Of a stretch of 64,000 nt of DNA, positions 46,998-60,587 are shown one piece after another. Origin of the DNA: Agapanthus africanus (taxonomy: Eukaryota; Streptophyta; Magnoliopsida; Asparagales; Amaryllidaceae); assembly GCA_030015575.1 (NCBI GenBank), contig JASDDO010000026.1, positions 447,183,096-447,247,095 on the forward strand. The letters are read 5' to 3'. The notes under the pieces were generated by a model that saw only the letters and a program-made list of their open reading frames with translations, was not told the origin of the DNA and did no database searches. How positions within the stretch are numbered: the stretch's first letter is position 1; the number at the start of each line of letters is the position of its first letter. The position numbers were made by a program, and so were the translations under genes.

Positions 46998-49185
46998 CAC
47001 ACAAGAGGAAGAGTTCAGAAATGAACGACTTCTTCTTGAGGCATTGTAGACTAGGTCATATCAATGCGACCCGGCTAGCTGAAGTTAAATTTAGATGCAT
47101 ATTTAAATTAGTTTGAATTTACATCTTATGAAACTTGCCGGTCATGTCACAAAGATAAAATGACCACAGCTTTGTTTATTGGAAACAGAGAAAGAGTTGG
47201 TGAACTTTTGGGATTAATACATGCTGATGTATCAAGGTCCCCTGTCTACATATGCCAAGACCGGTTCTTTGTACTTCATTACATTCACTGATGATCTCTC
47301 AAGATTCAGATATATGTTCCTGTTGAAACACAAGTCCGAAACTTTTGAGATAATCACAGAATATAAGTTAGAAGTAGAGAACCAAAATACGGGTATAAGT
47401 ATTATGTCCTTTGATGTGATCAGGGAGGAGAATACTTGAGCATGGAAATCCTAGACTATTCTGAAGGAGAATGAGATTCTCTCTCAGCATTACTCCACCG
47501 TATACACCATAGCACGATGGTATATCGGGGCAGAGCAATAGCACCCTATGTGATATGGTGTGCTCTATGATGAGTACTACTGAGTTTCCTATTTCCTTTT
47601 GGCAGTTATGCACTTGAGAAGCTGCATACCGATTGAATAGGGTTCAAATCAAATCAGTTGCCTACCACTTCATATGTGATATGGAAAGGGAAGAGCCCAT
47701 ATCTTAAGTTTGTTAAGATTTGGGGTTGTCCGGCCTATGTCTAAAAAGCGAAATCTGGACAAGCTCGAGGCAAAGTCAGATCTGTGGAAGTTTGTTGGAT
47801 ATCCCAAGCATCAGCAAGGGAATATCTTCTACCAAACCGAGAAACAAAAATGTTTGGTTTCTCAACATGCCACCTTTATGAAAGGGAATTTCTTATGAAG
47901 AAATTAGTGGTCATGAGGTAGAACTGGAAAGAGTTCCAGCTATACAAACTACAACAGATGATTTGGTAGAACCAAAGGATTCAGTAGATTCCAACGATCC
48001 TCACCCTCTCCGCCGATCTAGTAGGGTTCCTCACCCACCTGAGAGATACTTCGGTTTCTCTATGATGGTGGGAGCGAGGATTGCATCATGAGATGATGAC
48101 CCAACTAGTTTCGAGCTGGCCATCAGGAGTGGGACTCTGTAAGAATGGCTGGATGCTTATTGATCTGAGATGGAATCCTTATACACCAACAAAGTATGGA
48201 CTTTGGTTGCTTTATCTGAAGGGTTAAATCCCCATCAGGAGCAAGTATATCTTGAGAAGATTACTTTGTGTACATGAAAAGGTTGAGACTCTCAAAGCTA
48301 TACTTAAGTCCATCCAGATCCTACTTGCCACGGCTACATACCATGACTACGATATCTGGTGGTTGGGTGTCATGACAGCTTTTCTAAAATGATGTTTTAG
48401 AAGAGAGCATCTATAAGTACATAGCCGGAGGGCTTCGTAGACAGTGGGAGCAGCGGAAACGTGTACAAGTTGCTTTATAGGATAAAGCAGGCATCGCGGA
48501 GTTGGAACGTCTGTTTTGATGTGGTAGTCAAAGAGTTTGACTTCATCAAAATGGTAGATGAACCTTGTATATACAAAAAGGTAGTACGGAGTATGGTGGT
48601 GATCCTCGTAGAGTACGTGGATGACATACTCTTGATAGGGAAGGAGTTTCCTATGCTACGCTCCGTCAATCTCCGCTTATCATAAGGATTCTCCATATAG
48701 GATCAAAGTGATACCTCCTAAATCCTATGTTTTGATCTATGAGATAGATCTAATTGGATGTTAGGATTCTCACTAGTTGTAGTAAGATGGTATCAATCGA
48801 TCCAGGGGAGAATCGCTGGAAAAGTTCCAGAGTGATAAGGACGACTGAATGTCAGTAGCAGGCATTGTCTTTACCCTCAATGGAGGGACGGTATGTTGGA
48901 AGTGTTCCAAGCTAGATACCGTGACATACTGGATGATTAAAGGCAAGATACATCGTTACCAAGGATGCTACCAAAGAGCCAGTCTGGTTAGATATTAGTT
49001 CATGTGATGAACTTCGTTCCTACCATTGTGTGACAATGGAGTTGTGGTTTTAGCCAAGGAACTACCGTCCCATCAGAAATCTAGATATAATTCTTAGGCA
49101 GTATCACCTGATCATGGGGATGGTTGATCTCCAGGCAGAGCGAGGTAAGGAGAGTAGACACAGAGGACAACAGCGCGGATCCACT
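46998..49185 (+). pseudogene. B3 pol, 3' part (integrase, RT, RNase H), broken
   Basis: Continuing after C: the integrase zinc domain (RHCRLGHIN near 47040), integrase core traces (FITFTDDLSRF near 47275-47320, then a damaged GVSE region near 47500), the linker, and an RT block at 48461-48685. The RT block keeps SRSWN.CFDVVVKEFDFIK and YVDDILLIG in frame. RNase H traces lie at 48830-49180 and include a protein-like CDNGVV stretch near 49030. Multiple frameshifts and stops separate these. A2 interrupts at 49185, just short of the expected end of pol. Confidence 0.85.
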
Positions 49186-51281
49186 TGTAAGTCCACGGTA
49201 GCGCCCCAGCCGTCTAACAGACGCCAAATGCGGAACAAAAACTTTTTACAACTGGCGCTATAGCGTACCGTAACCCGTATCTGCCATTAAAGCTAAACTA
49301 ACAAACTACAAATGGGTAGAAACGTTATACCGAATGATCCGAGTCCTTCGGTCTTCAACCATCATCCCACGCTTGTTGCGGATGCTCCGATCTCCTGAAT
49401 CTCTAGTCTCATCGTCCAGGTGGCACCACGTCGACGGATCTTTAAACGGGCTCCCGCCTCTGAACCGAGGCAACTCGATTGTCAAGTTTGCTAAAAGAGA
49501 CGACCAAGATGAAGTAGAGAATGAGTAGAACACTTTGCCTCGTTACGTCCAAGACTATGGACGAACGGTTATTGAAGTTGCCATTTGAATCGGGTGAAAC
49601 GAGAATTGTCTATTCTAATTTCCATGAATCCAAAACTATCATAATCTTTTGCCAAATGAACAACAACCATAATCCAAGAGAGGGGGGAGGCCGGCCACTT
49701 ATAGGAGAGGAGGGAGGTGAGTGTAGGAGAGGAGGGTGACCACAAAAAAAAGATCAACAACAAATATCTTTCATGCAAACAAAACCCCATTAATGCAAAT
49801 GGTGATTCATTAACCTAGTCATCCTTGCATTAAAAGAACCATTAAAGCACTAATGACTAACATGCCACCTTACCATCCCAGTCATCATCTAGAAGCTTCC
49901 ACACTCACCTCAAGAAAAGATAAATCCGTCTTTAACCGAATGTTAAAAGACGGGCGATAGAAAACTGGAAACTGGCAACTTCCAAAAGTGATCCTGAACC
50001 GAATTTCAGGATAACCCCGTATCAGTATAAACATACTCGCATTTGTATTACGACCGAATACAAATGCGTCTGAGACAAAGATATTATATCTATACAGTAT
50101 AATACTGGGTTCCGGCTTAAAACAAAGCCTACCAGTATTATCTGCCCGAAAAACAACACGTGCGAAAATGCACGTGCTTTTTCCGAACCATTCCATATCA
50201 CCATACGGCCTCTACAACGTTTCGTCCGAACTTGGGAAAGTGTCTGTGGGGGACTCTAATGACTCATCAACACACTGGCACTGGTATAACCACTAGCACG
50301 TCAGAGGTGCAAGCTGTACGTAACGTTTTGCCTATGTATTGATTGGAAGGGAAGCTGACGAGCGAACTCATCTATAAACCCTACTGAGCCTGACAGTGAC
50401 AATGTATATACAGTCTGGTCCATTCATCTAAAGAGTATCGCATATCGAGTCTAGGGGGTGGATAAACTCAGACCCCTAATAACGCGATAAATCGTGTCGG
50501 TATGAAGCCCATCACCACCAGAGAAACTACTGATCCAAATCAGTAATTTCTCTACTACCTCGGCCGAGGATTCCTAGTGATGGCCACCCGTGCACTGCGT
50601 GACATCAACCACCAATACCGGGAGAGACGAATCCCCGACGATCCGCTCACTTGCCTCCAATGTGGCTCGGGACTGTACCCAACTAAAACCTGTTTGCACA
50701 ACTCCTTTGAGCATGGTAGGATAGTAAGCTAAGCACAGTGGGAACTCACATGAGACAAATGACAATCTCAGGTCGATGAACTAACCTGTACACATGTCAC
50801 CACGGAATTGCTATCTGACGATATGTATAATACCAACTAGCTGATTCCCGGCGAGTCCTGTCCGGTGTACTCATAACCCAATGAGCACCTGTATACATCT
50901 TAGGTGATCCAACTGACACCAGTGGCTTGTGAGACCAGCCACCGCCCCTCCTCGGGGTCTCGACTGTATACACTAGTCTACCCTGGAGTATCGATGCCCT
51001 GTCTCGAAACTCCCACGACTAGGGACACTTTTAAGGATGTGCTTACAGACCCCAGCTCCCACGTATATGATTGCCATCATACTGCTGGTAGTCTAGCAAG
51101 AATCCTATGGGCTCTATCATCATGCAATAGTGAACTAAAGCATGTATACGATGATAAAGACAAACCAGATAGCAAACTATCATCTCCAGTAAGACTGTCA
51201 TATCGGTATAGGTCATGCCTCAATCATTGCAATCACGTACCTGCGATCCAATAATTGACTATGAGGGCACTATCTCCAACA
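49186..51281 (-). repeat. A2 3' LTR (2096 bp)
   Basis: On the minus strand it starts TGTTGGAGATAGTGCCC at 51281 and ends ...GGACTTACA at 49186. The core GGGAGAGACGAA lies near 50623. It is clearly diverged from A3. Confidence 0.9.
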
Positions 51282-54176
51282 ATCTCCCACTTGCACTCAA
51301 GGCTAATTATTGCGATGTCGCATACTCATAGCCCGTGCGATACCGAACATCCAACTCCTTTACTAATCAGTTTCACAAAGCTAGTTTGTAAAACTCTTGT
51401 GTTCGAGAAATAGCCTCAGTGTGTGGATCCGCCCTGATGTTTCTTTCTATATCTCTCTAAATCTCAAGTTCGCGGAGAAAACCATCTCCCGAATCGAGTA
51501 ATACCTGTCTTAGAATATGTCTGGATATCTGATGGGACCTAGTCCATAAATGAACTCCAAATCCAAACTTCTTACACTGTATCGATAACTGAACCTATTC
51601 AGTATCCAGCACCATGCCTCCTACAGTATCCTCTTGGACCACCGGTCCATAATACCGTCCCTCATCAGTGGCAAAACTATAACTGTGACAATCACTCTGT
51701 CATCTATGTCACATTGGAAGCCTGGAATGATAACCGTCTTCCGAAGTAGGCTGCTGTCATCAAATCTGTAGAACAAGCACTTATGTTCGAAAACTGCTTC
51801 CTTATGTTTCTCCAGGATTGGATTAATATAAACTTATTGCATCTAGTGCAAAAAACTACATCTAGTGTGGTACTTGACATCTCATCATTGACTCAATTGC
51901 CTAAGCAAGTGATCTGCCAATCATGCACTTCCCTCTCTCCTTTAGTCTGTAAGACACCTTTAGAGAGGGTGACTCCATCACCTACAGGTACACTACCATG
52001 CCAGGAGTCATCTATTCTAAATACCATTAGAATACTGCCAAAGTACCTAAATTGGGAAAGTACCCAAATCTAGATCTAATACCATAGATCTAGTAACCAG
52101 AATGTCAGATATTATATCCATATCCTTTGTGGAGAAAACAACTGTGTGACGACCAAAGTACAACCGATCGTAGTATAGGAATTTTACTTCCTACACTGTG
52201 TATGTCATCCAAAAACCATGACACCATACCTTACTACCTTCTCAACAGATCCATCCCCTATTCTGATGAAGTCAAACCTATGACTGTCACATCAAAATTA
52301 GATGATCTTATCTCCGCTATATCTGCTTAAGTCTATAAATAGACATAAGCCACTTGCCCACTATCCTTCCGCTGCTCCCACTGATTATGACAACCCTCTG
52401 GCAGAATAATATCTACGTACACTTCTAAAGCTCGTTTAGAACAACGTTATACTTATCCTCTTGCTTGGCTTCAAAGTCTGGAAAACCAGTAGTATCAAGT
52501 CTGGGTAAACAAGAACCTCCCTGTCACCGTCTTTGAGCCTACCTAAGTACCTTTCGGGTGTCTGAGGTTACCCACCATATCTGCGGAGTGGCTAATGGAA
52601 TGTCAAACCTGATTGAATATATAGGTCCTATTAAATTTTCCGTAATCGTTTGCGGTTCTGGAATCACTTCCAGTTCTACTATACCCCCACTGCTGTTTTC
52701 TGAAAAAATGCATTTTACTAAAACTGTGGCGAGTCAAGAACAATATCACTATTGATCTTCCAGATGGTAGAAATGTCAACCCTCGTCAAAGCCAGGGTCA
52801 ACCCACACACAGCCATTACAGAAACGTGCCTAGAGTTATCCAGTGTCTGGTTTTAAGCATAAGCTGGACAACTTCCCTTATCTTAACATCGTTAAGATAT
52901 GAACCATTCTATATACAATATAGAAACAGAGGCACTAATTTAATTAGAACCAGATTCAAAACTTGCAGCTGTCTCCAGTGCATATCTACTTAATGGAGAG
53001 AGGTTAATCAGCATTACTCAACTTAGGAATCCATCCAATTATGAGTAACCTGAAAGAGAAACAAGTTTCTCAAAACCATTACTATTATCTGAATACCAAT
53101 CACAAGAATCTACATCTTCGATTTCATTGATGAATCCCGATACTTGCGATACCTGGTTCTCTACTTTATTCTTATACCTACAACTTCCCAAAACGTAGAC
53201 TTTGTATTTCTACGAAACACTTGTCTAAAAACTAGAGAAGTCATAAGTAAACAGAACACAGTACGAGGACCTACCCCATTGTCCTGACGGACACTGGACA
53301 ACATACAATACTCTGTATAAGTCCGCTGAGTTGAATAACTCAAAACCTATGCATCGCAGGTTGAAAACTGTACCCAGGCGATTTCCTCAAATATCACCAA
53401 TTACAACGAATTACGATATAATGAGGATGATCACCTAATTCCCATTAACTTCCTCCCACTCATCATTTGTAAAACTATACAGATATGAGAATGAAACCTG
53501 GTAAATACATACCCTGGAGTAATTATCTAATCGGGAAATCAGTTTTTCTTTAACAATGCGCAGTGAAACTGAAACATTAAAATGTCTCGTAAGGGTATTC
53601 TTGTATTCCTAGTAATGCCTCTTCCATAATCCAATTCATGACTGTAACCGTATATTTCTTTGCCATCTCTCCAAATCCCTTTATTTGTCTTTAGTCGTTA
53701 CCTTCTGTACATCATCGTTAGGCTAAATGGTTTTCTTCCTTCCCTACCGTTCGGCACCAGCCTATGGTTTGGAAGAAGACTATCCAGTAAGCATAATAGG
53801 TGTACTCTCCTAATCCTAGGAGTACTCGCAACTTAAGAAAAGGTGATGATAAAAGACTACTGAATAATACCTTATTCTATTTCTCCCTAACTAGGGAAAA
53901 GGCAAAGGTGAAATAGGAGTGGCGATGAAGTACGCGGTTTGGTCGTGAATGATAACAGTCGCAATTTACTTTGCCCTCTTTCTAATCCCTCTATTCTTGT
54001 CTTTACATATTACCTTCTGCACACCCTACTTAGGCTAATTGGTTTTCTTCATTCCCTACCTTTCGACACCTGCCTATAGTTTGGATTAAGACTATCCAAT
54101 AAGTGTAATAGGTGTACTCTCCTAAACTAAGAAGCTCTTGCAACCTGAGAGAAGGTGATAATAAAAGACAACTGAA
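51282..54176 (-). pseudogene. A2 internal remnant: decayed pol and tandem units
   Basis: It is colinear with A3 read in reverse from 27598 to about 24830: RNase H and RT traces (51300-52500), integrase traces (52500-53370), a local deletion near 53374 relative to A1, then tandem-unit sequence (about 53690-53900 and 54000-54176). No frame of useful length remains. Confidence 0.75.
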
Positions 54177-55905
54177 TAAGATGTTGTAGAATAAAAATTT
54201 CAAAAAGGCTAGCTCTAGTTCTTGCTTTACATAGTGGTATTCCTTCATGAATATCCAGCAACTCATTCGATGAGGAAAGAGCCGAGATCCCTTCACTGGG
54301 AGTGACGTCTTTAGCGAAACTAGCAAATGCTACAACTTACTCGGTTTTCTTTTCACAGCTTCTTTAGTTCTTTTGCTTTGTATAGTGGTATTCCTTGATG
54401 AATATCGAGCACGTCATTCGATGAGGAATGAGCCGAGATCCCTTCACCGAAAGTGATCTTTTTAGCGAAACTAGCAAAAGTTATAAAAACACTCCTTTTC
54501 AAATCACTGGATTCTACAGCGATATCAAGTTCATTACGTTAAAGGATTTGCTAAAAACCATTCGTAGCCCTCTGTTAATTCAGATAAGTGATATTTAGTA
54601 TTCGTGCTGCGTTTGTTGACCATAGCCAAGGCGCTGTGCAGGTAGCTGATTAGTGGTTATCTGCAGCATGTGATGCGATTGGATTAGGGTAGTCGTGTGG
54701 CTATATTGACCTTAGCCAAGGGTCGTACGGATGGGTTTAATTCAATCACGAAATGACGGGTCAAACTTAGCTAGCGCTTATGATTTGTTGACCATAGCCA
54801 AGGTCATAAGTCGCAAGGGGTAAAAACAGATATTGGGAATTTCATGTATTGAAATTTGCAATGAGATTGTATACCTTCTATGAGATAGTTGGATCCCGAT
54901 ACCCACTACGAGTAAGAGTTACTCCTGTGAGAGTTTTCCACTTACAATTAGCTGATCCAGTAGGTGTCTAAGAAAGGTGTTAACGCGGTTATGCCCCGGT
55001 GGAAACGAGGTTATTTAATTAGTTCCAAACAATAGCAGTGAGAGACTTCCTTGGAGTAGTACCAATACCTGCCTGACAAACCGATTGGAGAACTTGTAAG
55101 GTGTAATTAATCCCGGCTAATCTTACCTTTTAAGGTTTGAAAGATGATTTGATAAAAACTGTGGGAGACATCATGATTAGATAAGATAATAACAAATATG
55201 ATCTTTCAAAGAGCACACTCTAATGCGTTTCCTTCACTCTCTCTCCATGTAGCGACCAGTGACACGCCATAATCAAGATAATAATATGGATGTATTGACC
55301 GAACCCGCTTATTTTACTGAACTGGAGAACATTGGCTTCTCTTTTTCATATGATTGTCATAAGTTTGAGCAAGGAATTGGGAAATATAAGGATTCCTATG
55401 GCACCCTAAAGAAAAATTAGCATAATGATGCATCTTCTTCGGGTGTGTTCGATGCCGAGAACTACTTCTCAGTATGACCTATGTCCTGGGTATTGGATAC
55501 CGGATCAGGATCCCACGTATGTAATTTGTTACATGGGCTAAGAAGTGGTAAAGAACTGGGAGAGGGTCATATGTCTCTAAAAGTAGGGAATTAAGCAATT
55601 GCTGCAGCCAAAGCAGTTGGCGAATATCACCTTGTATTACCAAGTGGTAATATATTGGTTCTGAAGGATTGTTATTACGTACCGAATATGATGTGCAATA
55701 TTATATCAGTTTCTTTGTTGCATAAAGAAGAATATAACTTTGCGCTAGAGGATAATGTTATGAACATTTTCCTAAATCAATTGTTGATTGGGTTTGGTAC
55801 GTTAAGTACGATATATACGTTCAAAATCATACAATAGTTTTATATATACAGAACACGCACAAGTGGAAAAGTTCAGAAATGAACGAAGGCATCTTATGGC
55901 ATTAT
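54177..55905 (+). mobile_element. B4: family-B leader and protease fragment
   Basis: Plus-strand B sequence begins abruptly mid-leader at GATGTTGTAGA. It has two TCAC/GTGA blocks (54293-54305 and 54444-54456) and three TTGAC-CATA/CTTA-GCCAA units (54616-54629, 54706-54719, and 54777-54810 with arms CTTATGA/TCATAAG). A pyrimidine tract with TAG|CGACC (near 55250) follows, then the gag-less coding start. It ends at the gypsy LTR insertion at 55906 (presumed duplication ATTAT). There is no LTR at its left end, so its junction with A2 is not a simple insertion. Confidence 0.8.
55255..55905 (+). pseudogene. B4 pol fragment: knuckle remnant and protease
   Basis: After the acceptor-like site the B-type opening (MDVLTEPAY) leads to a zinc-knuckle remnant (near 55345-55400), where one Cys/His position after another is lost. 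The protease follows with LDTGSGSHVCNL near 55495-55530, then a more intact stretch at 55655-55837 (MVLKDCYYVPNMMCNIISVSLLHKEEYNF). Frameshifts and stops break the frame. It shows the same gag-less start as B1 and B3. Confidence 0.8.
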
Positions 55906-56742
55906 TGTCAGGACCCAAAATTTGGCACGTGACCGGCACTTAAAGCACGTAACGTCTACAGGCGTAACGAAATTTAAGTAAGCCGAAAACCCAGAAATCT
56001 AATCCATCAAAAGTAGTAAGTGATAAAAACATTGTTAAAATAATTTGAAAATCTCAAGTAAAATCTTTAAAGTTTAAATTTATTTTCTTAAAAATTTCAG
56101 CAGCACTTCCTTTGTAAAAACTATCCCCGAAACGGGTACAAACATAAGATATAAGTAAAACAGCATATGATATAAATAAAGCATCCCAAAATGGGAGCAA
56201 TCACGTCCAAAGGTGGAAACAACCACCACAAGAATATATACGACGCCGTAGCGAAGAAATATATAGTAATAAATGAAAAAAGCATAAAAGAGATAAAACT
56301 GCATAATAAATGCCGGCCTACACGAGCACGACACCCAGAGTCACAAAATATACAACATCGTCCTCACAACTCGTCTCTAAGTAAATAAATGAAAGGGTAG
56401 ATGCAGAGAACTAGATACAATGAGAGATGTACAATAAATATAAATGGATAACCACAACCCACCTACAGCGAATGGCTCACAGCCAATCGTAGCGGTATCC
56501 GCTGCAAAAGATACAGTAAGAAGAAGCCCTGACGCGACTACTCTGACGGTCAACCTGGAAAACACTGTGACACAACGAGGGTGAGTTACCAACTCGTGAA
56601 TAGTAAGTAACATTATACAGGTCATGCAGGTATGCACGTACTACGATACTCTATCACATGCAATCTGGTAGCATCAATATACTAATATGGATATGCAACA
56701 ATCATGAAAGGTGATCCATCAGGTACTACAAATACATGAAAC
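55906..56742 (-). repeat. G: gypsy LTR fragment (minus strand)
   Basis: It starts TGTCAGGACCC on the plus strand and aligns in reverse with the last ~800 bp of the E LTR (59560-60351), for example the CGAGTTGG..AACTCACC and TGCC/GGCACTTAA segments. It is cut at 56742 by a C-type LTR. Confidence 0.75.
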
Positions 56743-56889
56743 TGTTAGTGTATATGCCCTAGAGGCCATTACTGTATCATACTAGTTTGTATATTACTTG
56801 ATGGAAGCTTGGGATATTCACATTTGTATAGACAATCTTGCTCAAAATGGTAGTATGCTACTTGGTTTTTTTCTACTTCAATGTGTACA
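56743..56889 (+). repeat. C-family LTR fragment (first 147 bp)
   Basis: It is near-identical to the start of the C LTR (TGTTAGTGTATATGCCCTAG). It is cut by gypsy E at ATGTGTACA, where C continues ATGTGTACTTG. Confidence 0.9.
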
Positions 56890-59800
56890 TGTAACGCCTT
56901 GAAAGGTCGTTTTGGAGTTTTCCTGAAAATCGGTGAAAATTCGGTATTTTTCCGTAAACCGTCTTTTTTGTTTTTTTGCAGTTTAGGACTAGTTATACCT
57001 AAAATGGATAGGTAATTACTTGTTTTTAGTAGCTAATGAGTTACTTATTAAATTTTGGTCATTTAAAAAATTTTCCCTATTTTTCAATTTTTTAATATTA
57101 TTTTAAGCCGGTAAGAAAATATATTAAATTAGCGATAAATAAAACATTTTTTGGGGTAATTTTAATCTTGAAAATTATGTTAATTAAAATCTAATTGTAA
57201 CATAAATTTTTAGTATTTTATTTTGAGTTTTAGCTAATTTTTATTATAGGAAACAAAATTTATTGAATTTAAGCTTAAACTTGCAATTTTGGACTTGTAG
57301 GGGGTCTTCATGCATAATTTTTTTTTTGTGCACTCCCTCTCACTTTTCCCTCACCCTAGGCCGGCCATTTCCAGCAGCTCATGGGGAAAAAAATTCCATG
57401 CTCCTTTGACTTTGTATATTGTGTGGAAATGAGGGTTTTTTTTAAAGGTTTTTGAATTGTTAATTGGGTATGGTCTTTTGTGGGTTGGTAGGAGTTGACC
57501 AAGACTTTTCCCACACACCCCACACCCTCCCCTTCCCTTGTTCTGGCCGAAACTGCAGCCCCCACCCCTTCATCTCTTTTCTTTTCATCTTCTTCAAAAT
57601 TCTTCAAGTTTGCTTCAAAAAAATTCCAAATTTAAACCTCACAATATAACCCCATCCTTCATCCCTTTTTCCTTCACCTCCCTTGCTTGGATCATGATGC
57701 TTTGAGGCCATCAATTGAAGCAAATTTCTTCTTGCTAGATCTATAAAAAATTTGAGTTATAATTTCTACTCTTGTAAGTTGATATGGTTAGAATTCTTTA
57801 ATCTAGTTGTTTAGTGTTAATTTTAGTGTTAATCCTAATCTAGTTTTTTTAAAAGTTAATGGTTGAATTAAACTAGGGTTTCTTGAAGCCATGTTTTAGT
57901 TAATTATATCCTTTTAATTAATCAAGTTGTTACTTAACCAATTTATATGGTTACTTTGCTTAAGTGGCTTGATGCTATGCTAATCTAAGTTAACTTGTGT
58001 GAAATTTTCATTGTTGTTGCTAATTGCCAAAAATCAAGAGAAGGGTTTGTGTTGGAATTATGGTTTGATGCATAGTTAATGGTTTAAAATTAGTGTAATG
58101 GCTAGCTAGCAGGTTAGTTTGGATTGTTGTGTTGGATTGTGTTAACTTTGTCGCTAATTTTCGATGTTTGTTCCAAATTGCAAGTTTCTAGCTTACTAGG
58201 TTTTTATATAAATTATTGTGACGAATTAATTGCGATACATAGATTATATTGTTGGCATATCCTATGACATTTAGGATGTGTGAGTGCGGATTTTTGAGTA
58301 ATCGGGTTTTAGTTTTTTCGGGCGACCAAATCGACGATTTTTAGTTAGTTTTGCGATTTTCGCGTGTGTTCCGCGCACTTTGTGCACGTTGTACCTAGCT
58401 TGTGAACTATGGTATTTTCGTTAGGGAATTGCGTCGTTCTTGATATGTAACCTTATGTTTGGTCTTGATGTAAATTCCAGGTTCGGTCGCGGAGACGTCA
58501 GACGCGGCTCGAAAGGGGAAAGCGGTGATCGGACGTGACTAGCTAGGGATTCCGGTGAGTAGATGTAACGTCAATGGGGGACTATCGTTGGATGGCGCAA
58601 GCCGCCCGATAGTTTTAGTACCTTAAAAAGATTCTTAGTAATGTTAGTAATTAGGGGTGTAATACTTGTATGATTATTTGCTACATTCATGCCCTATATT
58701 GACATACATATACGAAACCATTTTATAGGACACCTGCACCATTGCCAGGGTTTTTATATACAGCACGAGCACTATTCATGGTACACACACACCCTGGTAA
58801 TTGCCATGCCACCACCCTAGATAACCTTTAAATTGAACCCTTTTACTGTAATTGATACTTAAACTTGCGCTATTGCTTTAATTCCTTAAAATGAAATCGT
58901 AGGATTGCTATTCATGTGCTTGTACCTCATCATATTATTTGTTCATGCCTAGTCCATTAATCATACATCGTAGCTTAATTATTGATACAATATGCATTCA
59001 TCACCATTGATATATGCACTTATGAGGATTTCTTGAGATTTTATGATATTTCTGGATTTCGGGGGAAAGCCGCAAAATTTCTAAACTTATTATGTTTTTA
59101 AAATATGTAATTGCGGTTTTCTAGTGATATAAAGTGTCGTCCACCATGAGTTTGCTGTGGTTTTCGAGATCCGTGTCGAGGAGTGGAGGAACCGTCACGG
59201 GTACATGGTGGGCCCGGTATGGTACCCCGGGGCAAGATGAATGTGGTGTTGACGTTGAGCCTGGCAGGGGACGGATTGCCTACCGGTGACTGTTTGGCAC
59301 GGCGGATATCCAGAGGATACCGACCGTGGCCGCGAGATGATGAGATTTTGATATTGAGCTGGGTCAGCCGGATGGCTGAGGCCAGAGATACTATGACATG
59401 GATATATGAGATTTGTGATAGTTTTGAGGTGTCGTTGCTGGACACAGGTTCTTGTTGATTCTATTGGTATTGTGCTGGTATTTCAAAAGAGATTCTTAAA
59501 GGGAAAAACATGATTTCTTATACTTACACATTCAGATCACGAGTTGACTCGCATTGCATTCATACCTGCTAGTATATTCATATTGCATACATACTTTCCA
59601 TTATGTCCTGCCTTACCTGTATTTGGATGCTAGGATGCTTGTGTGCATGCATACGATGGCCTTTGTAGATGTTATTTATTACTCACGAGTTGGCAACTCA
59701 CCCCCGTTGTGCCATAGCCTTTTGCAGGTCCGCTCCGTCAGCGCAGTAGCGGCTGGCGCTCTTGTTTCTTTTGCCTGGACTCGAGGTTTTGCTCTTAGGT

Positions 59801-60351
59801 GGGTTATATCATTATTTTTGTACCACCTTGTATATTCTTGTATCTAGTGTACTCCATCTACTGTATCTACCAGTATTATTGTATATTGACTTAGAGATGA
59901 GACTGTGAGGTTTGTGGACTTTTATGCTGTATTTTGGGGTCGAGCTCACTTGAGCCGACATGATGTTTTTCTTATGCTTCATTATGATTATTTCGCATGT
60001 TGTTGCTTTATATTGCGTGGGATTTGTGACCGCCTTGTGGCGAAGAGCTAGCTCCTGCTTGGGGATGCCTTATTTGTTGGATTCATATATATATTTTTTT
60101 GTTGTACCCATTTTGGGGGCCAGTATTTACAAAGGAGACTCTGCCGAAATTTTCGGAAAAATTGATATTGTTTTTAAAAAGGTTTTATATGACTTATTTG
60201 ATAAACTCGCTTTCAATTGATTGGGTTCTCTTCACTCTTTTGCTTATTTGGTTTTCGTTTTCTAGGCTTTGGCTCACTTATTTTACGGACGTCTTGAGAC
60301 GTTTCGTAAACTTAAGTGCCAGTCACGTTCCGTACCCTGCGGGTCGTGACA
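56890..60351 (+). repeat. E 5' LTR (3462 bp)
   Basis: It runs TGTAACGCCTTG to GGTCGTGACA, four bases before the PBS. Its open frames (for example at 59098-59458 on both strands) show no protein family and are taken as chance. Confidence 0.85.
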
Positions 60352-60355
60352 AAGT

Positions 60356-60367
60356 TGGTATCAGAGC
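60356..60367 (+). other. E primer-binding site (initiator Met-tRNA)
   Basis: TGGTATCAGAGC, four bases after the LTR. Confidence 0.95.
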
Positions 60368-60587
60368 GATATGTTTTACCTTTTTGAGTGTAGGATGACC
60401 CTTGGTAGATGGAGTAAGTGACTTAAGTAGGGTAACGTAGCGTGTGTATGTCCGCGGCATACTTGCGATACGGTACTCCGCCTAAGTGACTTTAGGATAT
60501 GCTTGCTTGAAAATTCCTTCTTCAATTCCGTGTATCCTATGATCCTATTGCACTGTTCTTATTATCCATTTTCCTGTAACAGACACT

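Larger units (their letters stand above)
30876..49185 (+). mobile_element. B3: gag-less family-B copia element, interrupted by C
   Basis: The 5' LTR is 30876-33055. The internal region runs 33056-36801, is interrupted by C (36802-46992 plus 5-bp duplication), and resumes at 46998-49185. A2 then interrupts it near the end of RNase H. The 3' LTR is not in the window. B3 inserted into the F 5' LTR five bases after its start (TGATT, 30871-30875, the presumed target duplication). It retains the best B leader. Confidence 0.85.
49186..54176 (-). mobile_element. A2: family-A element, 5' end missing
   Basis: This minus-strand element has a 3' LTR (49186-51281), PPT (rc of 51282-51295), decayed pol (51282-53380), and part of the tandem-unit region (53380-54176). 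It ends abruptly at 54176 against B4; leader, PBS and 5' LTR are absent. It inserted into B3 (CCACT at 49181-49185 is the presumed target duplication; the other copy is not available). Confidence 0.8.

Noticed and set aside
59098..59458. Frames of 91 and 115 codons on opposite strands
   Set aside because: They lie in the E LTR, with no family resemblance and mutual overlap in a GC-richer patch.
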